This document shows, one piece after another, positions 26,094 through 34,102 of a stretch of DNA of 64,000 nucleotides. The position numbers were made by a program, and so were the translations under genes. Source of the DNA: JAPPHA01 sp965220985 (GTDB lineage Bacteria > Pseudomonadota > Alphaproteobacteria > Rhodobacterales > Rhodobacteraceae). A model generated the notes under the pieces. The model had not been told where the DNA came from, made no database searches, and was given only the letters and a program-made list of their open reading frames with translations. Numbering within the stretch: the stretch's first letter is position 1; every line of letters begins with the position of its first letter. The stretch covers positions 186,001-250,000 of the forward strand of contig OZ244854.1 in NCBI GenBank assembly GCA_965220985.1. The letters run 5' to 3'.

Positions 26094-26315
26094 TCAGTCG
26101 GGGACTTCGTCGATGCCGCTTCCCCCAAAGGGATGGCACCGCAGGATGCGTCGCGCGGCAAGCCACGTTCCCCGAATCCCGCCGTGCCGACGAAGCGCTT
26201 CGAGGGCATAGGCCGAACAGGTCGGCTGAAACCGGCAGTTCCACCCGACATAGGGACTGAGCACAATGCGATAGGCATGGATCGGAAGGCTCAGAATCCA
26301 CGCAAGCGGGCTCAC
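26094..26315 (-). CDS. yidD: Membrane protein insertion efficiency factor YidD
   Basis: A 73-residue YidD with the family signature CRFQPTCSAYALEALRRHG and the C-terminal RILRCHPFGGSGIDEVP. The N-terminal amphipathic stretch (IHAYRIVLSPYVGWN) places it at the inner membrane, where YidD assists YidC-dependent protein insertion. It starts with GTG that overlaps the rnpA stop codon (GTGA), so the two are translationally coupled. YidC itself, usually next in line, is absent: the next gene is putA on the opposite strand, about 240 bp away. Confidence 0.93.
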   Translation of the reverse strand: MSPLAWILSLPIHAYRIVLSPYVGWNCRFQPTCSAYALEALRRHGGIRGTWLAARRILRCHPFGGSGIDEVPD

Positions 26316-26740
26316 GTCGACGCCCTCCTGTCACGGTGAATCTTCTCGAGCGCGCGGCGCAGGTCAGCGACCAGACTGTCGAATCGGCACGTTGCCGTCG
26401 TCTCGAACCGACCGATCAGGACATAGTCCCATCCAGTACGGCCGGAATCCTCAAGGACGATTCGCGCGGCCTCGCGCAACCGTCGTCTGGAACGATTCCT
26501 GACAACGGCATTGCCGACCCTTTTGGAACACGTCAGCCCCAGACCGATTTCAGGCAGATCGTCGCGCCGGTTGCGCGCCTGAACGATGACGCTGTCGGTG
26601 TGAGCACGTCTTCCGCGCCTCGCGGCAAGGAAACCGCGTCGATTTCGAATGCTGACAATCGAGCGCGTCGGTTCTTTTGCACCGCGTGACAAACCCGACA
26701 TTGAGGCATCCCCAAGTCGCATGATCCGGATCGGCGACAT
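26312..26740 (-). CDS. rnpA: Ribonuclease P protein component
   Basis: Protein subunit of RNase P, which with the RNA subunit trims the 5' ends of pre-tRNAs. Recognisable features are IRNRRGFLAARRGRR near the N-terminus and the hallmark basic motif GNAVVRNRSRRRLREAAR in the centre, both in the usual order. Maximum length is 142 residues from 26740. A start at 26701 (129 residues) has a better GGGGA-type site and gives a more usual length, so the exact N-terminus is uncertain. It lies 37 bp downstream of rpmH and overlaps yidD, the standard bacterial arrangement. Confidence 0.92.
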   Translation of the reverse strand: MSPIRIMRLGDASMSGLSRGAKEPTRSIVSIRNRRGFLAARRGRRAHTDSVIVQARNRRDDLPEIGLGLTCSKRVGNAVVRNRSRRRLREAARIVLEDSGRTGWDYVLIGRFETTATCRFDSLVADLRRALEKIHRDRRAST

Positions 26741-26777
26741 CCCGACCCGGATTGGCCGATGCGGCCGCGCGATCAGA

Positions 26778-26912
26778 TCAGGCGGAGATCCTCTTGCGGC
26801 CCTTGGCCCGTCGTCTGTTGATGACGAGCCGTCCGGCTTTTGTCGCCATCCGCGACCGGAATCCGTGACGGCGCTTGCGAACGCGATTGCTTGGTTGAAA
26901 TGTCCGTTTCAT
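26778..26912 (-). CDS. rpmH: 50S ribosomal protein L34
   Basis: Translating the complement of 26778-26912 gives a 44-residue, extremely basic protein starting MKRTFQPSNRVRKRRHGF and ending GRKRISA, an unmistakable full-length L34. A GGGGAT site precedes the ATG. It leads the rpmH-rnpA-yidD unit. The gene is small and easily missed by length-filtered gene finding. Confidence 0.97.
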   Translation of the reverse strand: MKRTFQPSNRVRKRRHGFRSRMATKAGRLVINRRRAKGRKRISA

Positions 26913-26977
26913 TGCAAATCCCCGATCTGCCAGCCCGTCAAAATCTCTTGGTGCGATCCTGTCGCCAAGAAACGCTG

Positions 26978-27006
26978 CCTCTATCCGTTGATTTGGAAGG
27001 TGTCAA
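26978..27006 (-). promoter_or_regulatory. Putative sigma-70 promoter of rpmH operon
   Basis: On the minus strand a perfect -35 box TTGACA (27006-27001) is followed after exactly 17 bp by TAGAGG (26983-26978). This would give a leader of about 60 nt before rpmH. The -10 match is only moderate. Confidence 0.45.
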
Positions 27007-27432
27007 CGAAATTGAAGCACCTATTCGCTTCATGCCGGGTCATCGTGACCAAGGCGCGCAAGCGCCGCCCGACGCATTTCCCGAACGTGCCTCCATTCAA
27101 TGCGTGTCGCCCGGAACTGCCTGCGACCGGAACGAAAAGCCGGTGCGACTCATCAGCGATCAAGCGATCGTGGTCGGTTTCGGCCGTTCTCCCGCCATTT
27201 GCAAACAGGACCGACGCCATTCCCGTTGTTCGTCAAACCCGATCGAAGCCACCGAGTTGATCAACCGACGAAGTTCCATGCGTCACTGCCGTCGCGCCGC
27301 ATACGCTGCATAACTCGTTGCGTCGTCAAATTTCAGGTGGTACAGATTCGGGACATTTCAACCCAATTCCGAAGAATTTCGATTATGGATTGACCAACGA
27401 TCGGAAGACCAAGGACCAAACAGAGGATCAAG
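27007..27432. other. Intergenic, divergent rpmH / TRAP promoters
   Basis: About 425 bp with no supported gene. It should hold the promoter for the TRAP operon. The last 100 bp before dctP are noticeably AT-richer than the surroundings, but no clear operator was identified. Confidence 0.4.
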
Positions 27433-28455
27433 ATGAAACTTAGTTGGAAAACCCCTCTCGGGATGACAGTGGCCTCAGTTGCCGTCGCGGCGATGTGCTC
27501 TGCCAGTGCGCAAACGACGAATCTGCGGATACAGACGCACTTTTCGCCTGAAACGCTCTCCGGTCAGATGGCCGCCGAATTCCTCGAAGACATCTCCGCG
27601 ATGTCCAACGGCGAAATTCAGGTCGAGATGTTCTACTCGTCTGCAGTGGTCAAGTCCGCCGAGACGTTCGACGCTGCCGCGACCGGCATTCTCGATTGCG
27701 ACATGACCGGCGGTTCGTACCAAACCGGCAAGAACCCGGCATTCCAGTTCGCCGGCGACCTCGCGGGTGGCTACACGAATCCGTATCAGCAAATGGCTTG
27801 GCTCCTGCATGGCGGTGGCTATGACACGCTGAACGAACTCTACAATGCGCATGGAATGGAGTTCATCGGATGGTGGATCCCGGGTCCGGAATCGCTTTCG
27901 TCCAATCGTCCCATTCGTGGCGTCGACGACTTCAAGGACTGGAAGTTTCGGTCGCCTCCAGGGATGATGACGCTGGTTTTCAAAAACCTCGGCGCATCGC
28001 CGATCGTGATGGACTTCAACGAGATTTTCACGGCGCTTGAAACCGGCATCATCGACGGTGCGGACGCTGCGAACCTGACCAACAATGTCGGGCTCGGACT
28101 CTATGACATCGTCGAGCACACCAACTTCCCGGGCTTCCACTCGATGCCAGCGGATCACCTGACCTGTCGAAAGGACGTCTGGGACGCGATGCCGGCTCAC
28201 CATCAGGCGATCCTCAAGATCGGCATGCAGGCGCTTGCTCTCAAGAACGCAACGGCCAACGAGGTGGCGAATGCGCGCACCGCGAAGGAACTGCGTGCCA
28301 AGGGACTCAATCTGTATGAATGGTCGGAAGAGGAACTGAACAAGTATCGTGCCGCCGTGAAAAGCGGCTGGACCGAGTTCGCGACCACTCCGGAAGCCAA
28401 GTCGCTCCTGGATAGCCACATCAGCTTCCTGATCGACCTCGGCTTGATGAAGTAA
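27433..28455 (+). CDS. dctP: TRAP transporter substrate-binding protein DctP
   Basis: A 340-residue periplasmic DctP-family protein. Residues 1-26 form a signal peptide ending CSASA. The typical TRAP features follow in order: SGQMAAEFLEDISAMSNGEI near the N-terminus, the WWIPGPESLSSNRPI segment, DFKDWKFRSPPGM around residue 165 where the conserved Arg binds the substrate carboxylate, and TALETGIIDGAD. This subclass is commonly annotated as mannitol/chloroaromatic type, but the ligand is a guess beyond an organic acid. The start has an AGAGGA site. It is separated from the membrane subunits by about 600 bp containing a hairpin. Confidence 0.9.
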   Translation: MKLSWKTPLGMTVASVAVAAMCSASAQTTNLRIQTHFSPETLSGQMAAEFLEDISAMSNGEIQVEMFYSSAVVKSAETFDAAATGILDCDMTGGSYQTGKNPAFQFAGDLAGGYTNPYQQMAWLLHGGGYDTLNELYNAHGMEFIGWWIPGPESLSSNRPIRGVDDFKDWKFRSPPGMMTLVFKNLGASPIVMDFNEIFTALETGIIDGADAANLTNNVGLGLYDIVEHTNFPGFHSMPADHLTCRKDVWDAMPAHHQAILKIGMQALALKNATANEVANARTAKELRAKGLNLYEWSEEELNKYRAAVKSGWTEFATTPEAKSLLDSHISFLIDLGLMK

Positions 28456-28475
28456 CGGAAGTCACGCTTCCGCGT

Positions 28476-28515
28476 GCGGGCAGCGCTCGATCTCTCAGGT
28501 TCCAGCGTTGCCCGC
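28476..28515 (+). terminator. Hairpin after dctP
   Basis: A 12-bp stem with one G-T wobble (28476-28487 with 28504-28515) around a 16-base loop, 20 bp after the dctP stop. It has no strong U-run. Expected to protect or terminate the dctP message and so favour binding protein over membrane subunits. Confidence 0.6.
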
Positions 28516-29052
28516 CAGATCAAGTCATGTCGGGTTCACCCCTGACGCACCCACGAGGGGTACAGGCGTTGAAGCCACCTTTGGCCCATTTCGATGACAC
28601 CCCGTTTTCTGGCCATTTGACTTCTTGCCACCGCTGGCCCTCCCGAATCTGGCCGATTCGAACTCTTTTTCCGGTCATGCTCTCTTCAACATCCGGATTT
28701 TTCGGCAGAAATTGCCCTGCAGCGGCTTGTCGACTCCAACTGGCCGCCATCGCTTCGAACCAGCATTCATCCAGTTCACGCCGAGAATCGTTTCAGCCCA
28801 TGCGCACCGATAATGCATACACAAACAAACGCATTGACACACGCATTGCTTCTGGTGTAGCCGTCTCCGAGTTGGCCGCAGTGTCCGATGGCACATTCAA
28901 CGGCGGACGGTCCCGCAGCCAAATCATGGAGGACCGACATGAGGGCATTTGCTGGACTCTCACGCGACCTCAAGCCATAGTGAGGCAAATCTTCAACTGA
29001 CCGTGTACGGCAACTGCCTCAATTTGCGGCAGTCTTGACAGGAGCAAGTGCT
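28516..29052. other. Long dctP-dctQ intergenic region
   Basis: About 540 bp without a supported gene, unusually long for a TRAP operon. An 8-base direct repeat ACGCATTG occurs at 28829 and 28841, and the stretch around 28810-28850 is AT-richer. It may be a second promoter region for dctQM or the scar of a lost gene. Confidence 0.4.
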
Positions 29053-29898
29053 TTGGAAATCAAGTCAGACAAGATACTCGACTGGATACTGCCAGGCGCC
29101 TTTGTCTTTTGCTGTGGATGGGTGATCTGGCATATCCCTGCATTTCTTCTCGATTTCATCCCGCCGTCCACGCCAAGTCTCTTCGACCAGATGAGCGAAT
29201 TGCACGCCAGAAAGGACGTCCTGCCCGGCTTGGGCGGGCTGTTCGGTGACCATGCCGACATCGTTGACTGGGTTGCCTTGATACTCATTCCGATCACCAT
29301 GGCGTTCGGAGTTCGCAACATCACCGTCGCGCACATGGAGTTTCAGCACTGGCGGTCTGTCGATCGGATTGCACTGTTCATCGGCCGCGTGGCCATGCTC
29401 CTGATCCTGTTCATGACGCTTGTCATGCTCTACGAGGTGTTCCTGCGCTACGCACTGGAACGTCCGACCCTTTGGGCCAACGAACTGACGCTGTGGATCG
29501 CCGGTTTCGTCTTTCTGAGTTCCGGTCTCTACGCGATGCAGCAACGCTGCCACATTCGCATTTTCCTGCTTTACGACGTGGTGCCTAGGTGGATGCAGCG
29601 GGCGTTCGACATTGCCTGGACGCTGCTGTTCGCGGTCTTCGCGGGATTTCTGGTATTCGGCAGCTATCACCAGGTCTTCATCGTCAAGTTCTACAAGTGG
29701 GAGATGTTTGGCACGGCGTTCGACCCGCCGATTCCGGCAACCGTTCAGCCAGCCATCCTGATCCTCGTCACTCTCATCGCCGTTCAGGCGGTGGTCAACC
29801 TGTTTTCCGACTGGAACCTCGAGCCGACCGTGCACACGGCCGCCGACGACGTCGATGAAGACGAAATTGCGGCAATCAAGCGCCAGTTGGAGTCATAA
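29053..29898 (+). CDS. dctQ: TRAP transporter small permease DctQ
   Basis: The small four-helix membrane subunit of the TRAP transporter. No ATG start is available near the N-terminus. TTG at 29053 is preferred because an AGGAG site precedes it by 8 bases, giving 281 residues; TTG at 29035 would add six. This is long for DctQ (about 160-220). An extra N-terminal hydrophobic segment (about residues 8-36) and a loop precede the standard domain starting near IALFIGRVAMLLILFMTLVM. The family motif RPTLWANELTLWIAGF is present. It ends three bases before dctM. DctQ links binding protein and large subunit in sodium-driven uptake. Confidence 0.85.
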   Translation: MEIKSDKILDWILPGAFVFCCGWVIWHIPAFLLDFIPPSTPSLFDQMSELHARKDVLPGLGGLFGDHADIVDWVALILIPITMAFGVRNITVAHMEFQHWRSVDRIALFIGRVAMLLILFMTLVMLYEVFLRYALERPTLWANELTLWIAGFVFLSSGLYAMQQRCHIRIFLLYDVVPRWMQRAFDIAWTLLFAVFAGFLVFGSYHQVFIVKFYKWEMFGTAFDPPIPATVQPAILILVTLIAVQAVVNLFSDWNLEPTVHTAADDVDEDEIAAIKRQLES

Positions 29899-29900
29899 TC

Positions 29901-31532
29901 ATGGATGTCGGAACCATCACCATCGTCCTCGTTCTGGGGATGATGGTCCTCCTCGCGATCGGCATGCCGCTCGGGCTGGCCTCTGCAGTGCTCGCTCTCT
30001 TGATCATGGTCATGAAATTCGAGCCGGGACTGCTTCTCAATCCGCTCACTTTCGGCGAGGGTCTACTGACATCGAGGCCAGGGACTGGACCTTTATACAT
30101 TCTCACGCAGAAGATATTCGATCTGCTGACCGAGTATGTCCTCATATCCGTGCCGCTGTTCATATTCATGGCGGCGCTCCTCGAGCGTTCCGGAATCGCC
30201 AAGGAGATGTACGATTCGCTCGATTACTGGCTTTCCCGCGTCCGGGGCGGCATCGCGATCGTGACGTCGCTGATGGCGGTCATCATGGCAGCCATGTCGG
30301 GGATCATCGGAGGCGAGGTCGTTCTGCTTGGTCTGATCGCCCTGCCCCAGATGCTTCGGCTTGGCTACGACCAGAATCTCGCGATCGGAACCATCTGCGC
30401 GTCGGGAAGTCTTGGAACCATGATTCCGCCTTCGATCGTGCTGATCATCTACGGGCTGATCACCGAGACATCGATCAAGGCGCTCTTCACTGCGTCATTC
30501 ATACCGGGTTTCATGCTCGCGAGTTTCATCATTATCTACATCGTTGCTCGCACCCAGATAAACCCGTCGCTTGCTCCGCTGCCGGAACCGAGGCCCGGAG
30601 ATCCCGGCAGTTTGCAGAAGCTGGGGATGTTCGGCGCCTTCCTGTCGATTCTCCTCTCGGGTGTTGCTGCGCTCCTGTTGCTGCGCGCGTTGTACTTCAC
30701 GGTGACCGGACAGAATGCCGCGCTCGACGCATCGGTCGAACCGATCTTTCTCGGCATGACCAACCACTTGCCCTATCTACTTGGCGCGCTCGTGATCGGT
30801 CTTGTCCTCATATTCTTCGTGTTTGGTCGGGAGCGCTCGGCCGAGGGCTGGCTTCACGGGAAGGGGTTGGTTCCGCCGTTTACGGTCATCAGCGTGGTTC
30901 TCGGCTCCATCTACGGGGGCATTTCGGGGATCACCGAGGCTGCCGGGATGGGAGCCTTCGCCGTCTTCGTGATCGCGGTCGCACGCGGTGAGGCAACGGT
31001 CTCGCTTCTGTGGGACAGCCTGATGCGGACATTGCGGTCGACGGGGACGATCATCTGGGTCACCGTCGGTGCGGCAGCGCTCGCCGGCGCCTACACATTG
31101 GCGGGCGGACCGGTCTACATCGCCAATCTGATCGTTGGCAGCGAAATGCCGACCATGGCCGTTTTGCTGACGATGATGGTGGTCTTGCTGTTCATGGGCG
31201 CGTTCATGGACTGGGTCGGCATCGTGCTTCTGATCATCCCGGTGTTTTTGCCGATCGTCCGACGGCTGCCCATCGAGGAAATCGGCATTTTCGGTCAGCT
31301 TGACCCGAAATACGTGGCGGTCTGGTTTGGTGTTCTGTTCTGCATGAACATGCAGGTCAGTTTCCTGTCGCCACCGTTCGGGCCGGCGGCCTTCTACTTG
31401 AAGTCAGTCGCGCCGCCGCACATTTCGCTCACGGACATCTTCAGGGGATTCCTGCCCTTTGTCTGCATCCAGCTGCTCGCCCTTGCTGTCTTGCTGACAT
31501 GGCCACCGATCATCGAAATCCTGCTTCCCTGA
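29901..31532 (+). CDS. dctM: TRAP transporter large permease DctM
   Basis: A 543-residue membrane subunit with about 12-14 hydrophobic segments. It carries the family signatures GMPLGLASAVLALLI near the N-terminus, SGIIGGEVVLLGLIALPQML, GTICASGSLGTMIPPSIVLI and, near the C-terminus, MQVSFLSPPFGPAAFYLKS. A central hydrophilic stretch (about residues 225-240) and a poorly conserved pair of helices make it longer than the usual 430, as in the extended DctM subclass. It forms the sodium-coupled translocation path with DctQ. The ATG is two bases after the dctQ stop. No catabolic genes follow, so substrate remains unassigned. Confidence 0.9.
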   Translation: MDVGTITIVLVLGMMVLLAIGMPLGLASAVLALLIMVMKFEPGLLLNPLTFGEGLLTSRPGTGPLYILTQKIFDLLTEYVLISVPLFIFMAALLERSGIAKEMYDSLDYWLSRVRGGIAIVTSLMAVIMAAMSGIIGGEVVLLGLIALPQMLRLGYDQNLAIGTICASGSLGTMIPPSIVLIIYGLITETSIKALFTASFIPGFMLASFIIIYIVARTQINPSLAPLPEPRPGDPGSLQKLGMFGAFLSILLSGVAALLLLRALYFTVTGQNAALDASVEPIFLGMTNHLPYLLGALVIGLVLIFFVFGRERSAEGWLHGKGLVPPFTVISVVLGSIYGGISGITEAAGMGAFAVFVIAVARGEATVSLLWDSLMRTLRSTGTIIWVTVGAAALAGAYTLAGGPVYIANLIVGSEMPTMAVLLTMMVVLLFMGAFMDWVGIVLLIIPVFLPIVRRLPIEEIGIFGQLDPKYVAVWFGVLFCMNMQVSFLSPPFGPAAFYLKSVAPPHISLTDIFRGFLPFVCIQLLALAVLLTWPPIIEILLP

Positions 31533-31922
31533 ATTGACGGATCATTTCCGCTCGCGAGAGTTCCGCCTCCGGATCGACTCGAGGTCACCTTTCCGCATGC
31601 CTTCGCTCGCGAGTTGACGACAGGCGAATCCGTCACGCTCTTGCGGTGCCATGCGGCTGCACAAGTCGCTGGAGAACGGCATGCTTTTGGGGCTGTTCTC
31701 CAAGATGGAACTGAAATCGTGCCAATTGGCGGCAACATGGCGGCGGTGCCGCTGTCATGCCTGTGGGCAAGATGGTCCGCTGGATTCACGGATGGCCGAC
31801 GTCAATGCAGACAACCTGGACCCATCCGGTTGGGCAAAGGAACAGGCCGTTCCAAACGCAATCCCGCATTGATCCATTGGCAAAACCGCTGATTTTTATC
31901 CAAAATTTTTCGACAACGGAAT
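31533..31922. other. Intergenic between dctM and hipBA
   Basis: About 390 bp with no supported gene. Several short frames exist but none has recognisable protein features. The last 60 bp become AT-rich and include a TTATC half-site at 31896 related to the hipB operators. Confidence 0.45.
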
Positions 31923-31940
31923 TTTATCTCGCAGGATAAA
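31923..31940. promoter_or_regulatory. Putative HipB operator O1
   Basis: Inverted repeat TTTATC-TCGCAG-GATAAA, arms perfect over 6 bp. It resembles the TATCC/GGATA arms known for hipBA operators of E. coli but with a shorter spacer. It lies about 60 bp before the hipB start. Confidence 0.55.
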
Positions 31941-31973
31941 TTCTGCTTGAATGTGGACGAAAAAGAGAACAAT

Positions 31974-31989
31974 TTATCTTCAATGATAA
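31974..31989. promoter_or_regulatory. Putative HipB operator O2
   Basis: A second TTATC-N6-GATAA palindrome (TTCAAT spacer). Its centre is 50 bp from the first, close to five helical turns, allowing same-face binding by HipB dimers. It overlaps the region just before the hipB ribosome-binding site. Confidence 0.55.
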
Positions 31990-32000
31990 GGAATGCGTGC

Positions 32001-32294
32001 ATGTCCAAACAACTCGATACTCTGCGTTGGGCTGGCCAAATTGGAGAAAGGCTCCGAAATCGGAGGAAAGCCCTGGATCTGAGCCTGGAAGAACTCTCCC
32101 GGCTGTCCGGTTCATCCGTCCCCACACTCTCCAACATCGAGCGCGGCAAGCGCGACGTGAAACTGTCGACGCTGGTTGCTCTGGCCAATTCGCTTCGGAT
32201 CGACCTGTCCGCGCTGTTCAACGAGAGTCGTCACGAGGACAAGCAACGCAAGTCAAGCCATGGTTCGGTCGGCTACGATCTGGATGACGACTGA
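32001..32294 (+). CDS. hipB: HipB-like antitoxin, HTH Xre family
   Basis: A 97-residue DNA-binding antitoxin. A Cro/C1-type helix-turn-helix spans about residues 13-66 (IGERLRNRRKALDLSLEELS, then SSVPTLSNIERGKRDVKLST). The C-terminal tail is short, charged and acidic (GYDLDDD). The start at 32001 is chosen for its AAGGA site at proper spacing; in-frame ATGs upstream at 31947 and 31983 would overlap the operators. Its stop overlaps the hipA start by one base. In characterised systems HipB neutralises HipA and represses the operon, consistent with the two palindromes just upstream. Confidence 0.85.
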   Translation: MSKQLDTLRWAGQIGERLRNRRKALDLSLEELSRLSGSSVPTLSNIERGKRDVKLSTLVALANSLRIDLSALFNESRHEDKQRKSSHGSVGYDLDDD

Positions 32295-33631
32295 TGGCCG
32301 TTACAGAGGAGATCGAAGTCTACTACGACAAATTCGTCGTTGGTCGGATAGTGGTACACGATCAGCAGCGGATCGGTTTTGCCTACGACTCGAAATGGCT
32401 GGACACGTCCGGAAACTTCCCGCTGTCGGTCACACTGCCTCTCGAGTCCGGGGAATTCGGCAATCATGTCATCGCACCGTGGCTCGCCAATTTGCTTCCC
32501 GAAGAACAGCAACTCGTGACCCTCTCCCGGGCACTTGGGCTCTCCGTTTCGGATTCCGTCGCGATCCTTCGAGAGATTGGAGGAGATACGGCAGGAGCGA
32601 TTTCAATTGGGGAGCCGAGCGATCCCGCCGAATGGACCTACGAGTCCCTGCGGGCTCACTACGGGAAGGAAACCGGCGAGGCCGCTCTGAATCGTCACTT
32701 TGATGACCTGAGCCGCCGCCCATTTCTTGTCGGGGAAGAAGGCGTTCGGCTTTCTTTGGCAGGGGGACAGAAGAAGACGGCACTGGCAGTCCTCGGCAGT
32801 GACGGACAGCCCAGGCTCGGTTTGCCCGGGATCGGCGACGTGTTGGCCATTCCCAGAACCGGCGCTCCATCAACCATCATCGTCAAGCCGAACAACCCGA
32901 TCCTGCCAGGCATTGTCGAAAACGAAGCCTACTGCCTGACCTTGGCCAAGATGATTGGGGTCCCCGCTGTTGACTGCATGATCATCGAGGCTGGTTCCCA
33001 GAAGGCTCTGGCGGTTGCCCGGCATGATCGACGCTTGCGTTCGGACGGCTCGATCAAGCGATTGCATCAGGAAGACTTCGCTCAAGCGAACGGCATGTTC
33101 GCGAACCAGAAGTTTGAACATGGCATGATACCGGGTCTCGATCTCAATTCTCTGCTGATGACAGGCAACCACCTGCCTTCCCGGGACGCCCTGAAATTGC
33201 TGGATCAAGTCATCTTCAACATTCTTGTTGCCAACACGGACGCCCACGCGAAGAACTATTCCATGCTCCTGAGCGATGGTCCGCGAATGGCTCCCCTTTA
33301 CGACGTGTCTTCCGTGCTGCTTTGGGACCATGTCAATCAGTACCACGCTCAGAAGATTGCAGGCCGTCGCCGCAAACCCGAAAACATTGCGAAGCGGCAT
33401 TGGGACCGGACAGCCGAGCAGGCTGGCTTCAACGCCCGTGGAGTCTGTCTCCGCGTGCAGGAACTGGTTGACGCCATGTTCGCGGAAAGGGTGAATGCGA
33501 CAAAGACCGTGGCCGAGCAGACCGGGGCCTCGGTTCGAATTGTCGATCACGTGGCGGAGATCGTGGAGCAGAACGCTCTGCGGATTGCCGGGAGGCTCGA
33601 GCAGGTGGCTGAAACCCCTTTTCGAGAATGA
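32294..33631 (+). CDS. hipA: HipA-like serine/threonine kinase toxin
   Basis: A 445-residue HipA-family kinase. The N-terminal HipA domain spans about residues 8-110 (PLSVTLPLESGEFGNHVIAP, FLANLLPEE-like WLANLLPEEQQ). SLAGGQKKTAL around residue 155 corresponds to the ATP-binding loop. The catalytic loop NTDAHAKN places the catalytic Asp at D316 and the metal-binding Asp at D337 (LYDVSS), close to D309 and D332 of E. coli HipA. All needed kinase residues are visible, so it should be active. E. coli HipA phosphorylates glutamyl-tRNA synthetase and causes growth arrest; the target here is unproven. The last 340 bp are duplicated at 36511. Confidence 0.88.
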   Translation: MAVTEEIEVYYDKFVVGRIVVHDQQRIGFAYDSKWLDTSGNFPLSVTLPLESGEFGNHVIAPWLANLLPEEQQLVTLSRALGLSVSDSVAILREIGGDTAGAISIGEPSDPAEWTYESLRAHYGKETGEAALNRHFDDLSRRPFLVGEEGVRLSLAGGQKKTALAVLGSDGQPRLGLPGIGDVLAIPRTGAPSTIIVKPNNPILPGIVENEAYCLTLAKMIGVPAVDCMIIEAGSQKALAVARHDRRLRSDGSIKRLHQEDFAQANGMFANQKFEHGMIPGLDLNSLLMTGNHLPSRDALKLLDQVIFNILVANTDAHAKNYSMLLSDGPRMAPLYDVSSVLLWDHVNQYHAQKIAGRRRKPENIAKRHWDRTAEQAGFNARGVCLRVQELVDAMFAERVNATKTVAEQTGASVRIVDHVAEIVEQNALRIAGRLEQVAETPFRE

Positions 33632-33640
33632 TTGACGCAG
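33300..33640 (+). repeat. Direct repeat copy 1 (hipA 3' end)
   Basis: The final third of hipA, from the LYDVSS codons to just past the stop, recurs at 36511-36852 in the same orientation. The copies look roughly 85-90% identical by eye, including non-coding bases after the stop (TCGAGAATGATYGACGC). See the partner entry. Confidence 0.85.
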
Positions 33641-34102
33641 TGTGGGTGTTCACAGGTTTGTTTTCCAATTGATCGAGGCCAAAAATACGTTATTGCTATC
33701 GCGGAGTGCTGCCAAGTTGGGATTCGGAGGCACGGCAGGAGGCCATGAACGGATCTTTAGCGTCATGGTTGGCTCATCCGCTGACATCAGTGAATTGACC
33801 GCCGTACTCGACATGTGGCGACGACTCACGAACGTTGTCATCACAGGTGAGGGTTACGCGCCGCAGATGCAATGCTGGAGGAACTGCTGACATGGTACGG
33901 AGAGGAACGGGAGCGGACGATTGCGGTATACTTCTAGTTCGAGCGGGAACAGCAGTCCTGACTTGAACAACTAGCATGGACCCTGTTGCATCTGCATATG
34001 CGCAAGCAACCCAGCCGGGGCGACCCGAAACTCGACATCGTTTTGCACGTCCTCTTACTACGGCCAGCATGATGCGATGGACCAAGCAGTGATAACGATA
34101 GA
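33641..34102. other. Intergenic with degraded-looking sequence
   Basis: About 460 bp of lower GC than upstream. Short coding-like stretches occur, for example MLEELLTWYGEERERTIAVYF ending in a stop at 33934-33936, but I recognise no family and frames are broken. This looks like decayed coding DNA, perhaps of a former mobile or phage gene. Confidence 0.35.

Noticed and set aside
28829..28848. Short direct repeat ACGCATTG in the dctP-dctQ gap as an operator
   Set aside because: Two 8-base copies without symmetry are within chance expectation and no regulator is linked.
33641..34102. An insertion sequence at the left edge of the hipA-bracketed cassette
   Set aside because: Coding-like fragments are present but no transposase motif, terminal inverted repeat or target duplication could be shown.
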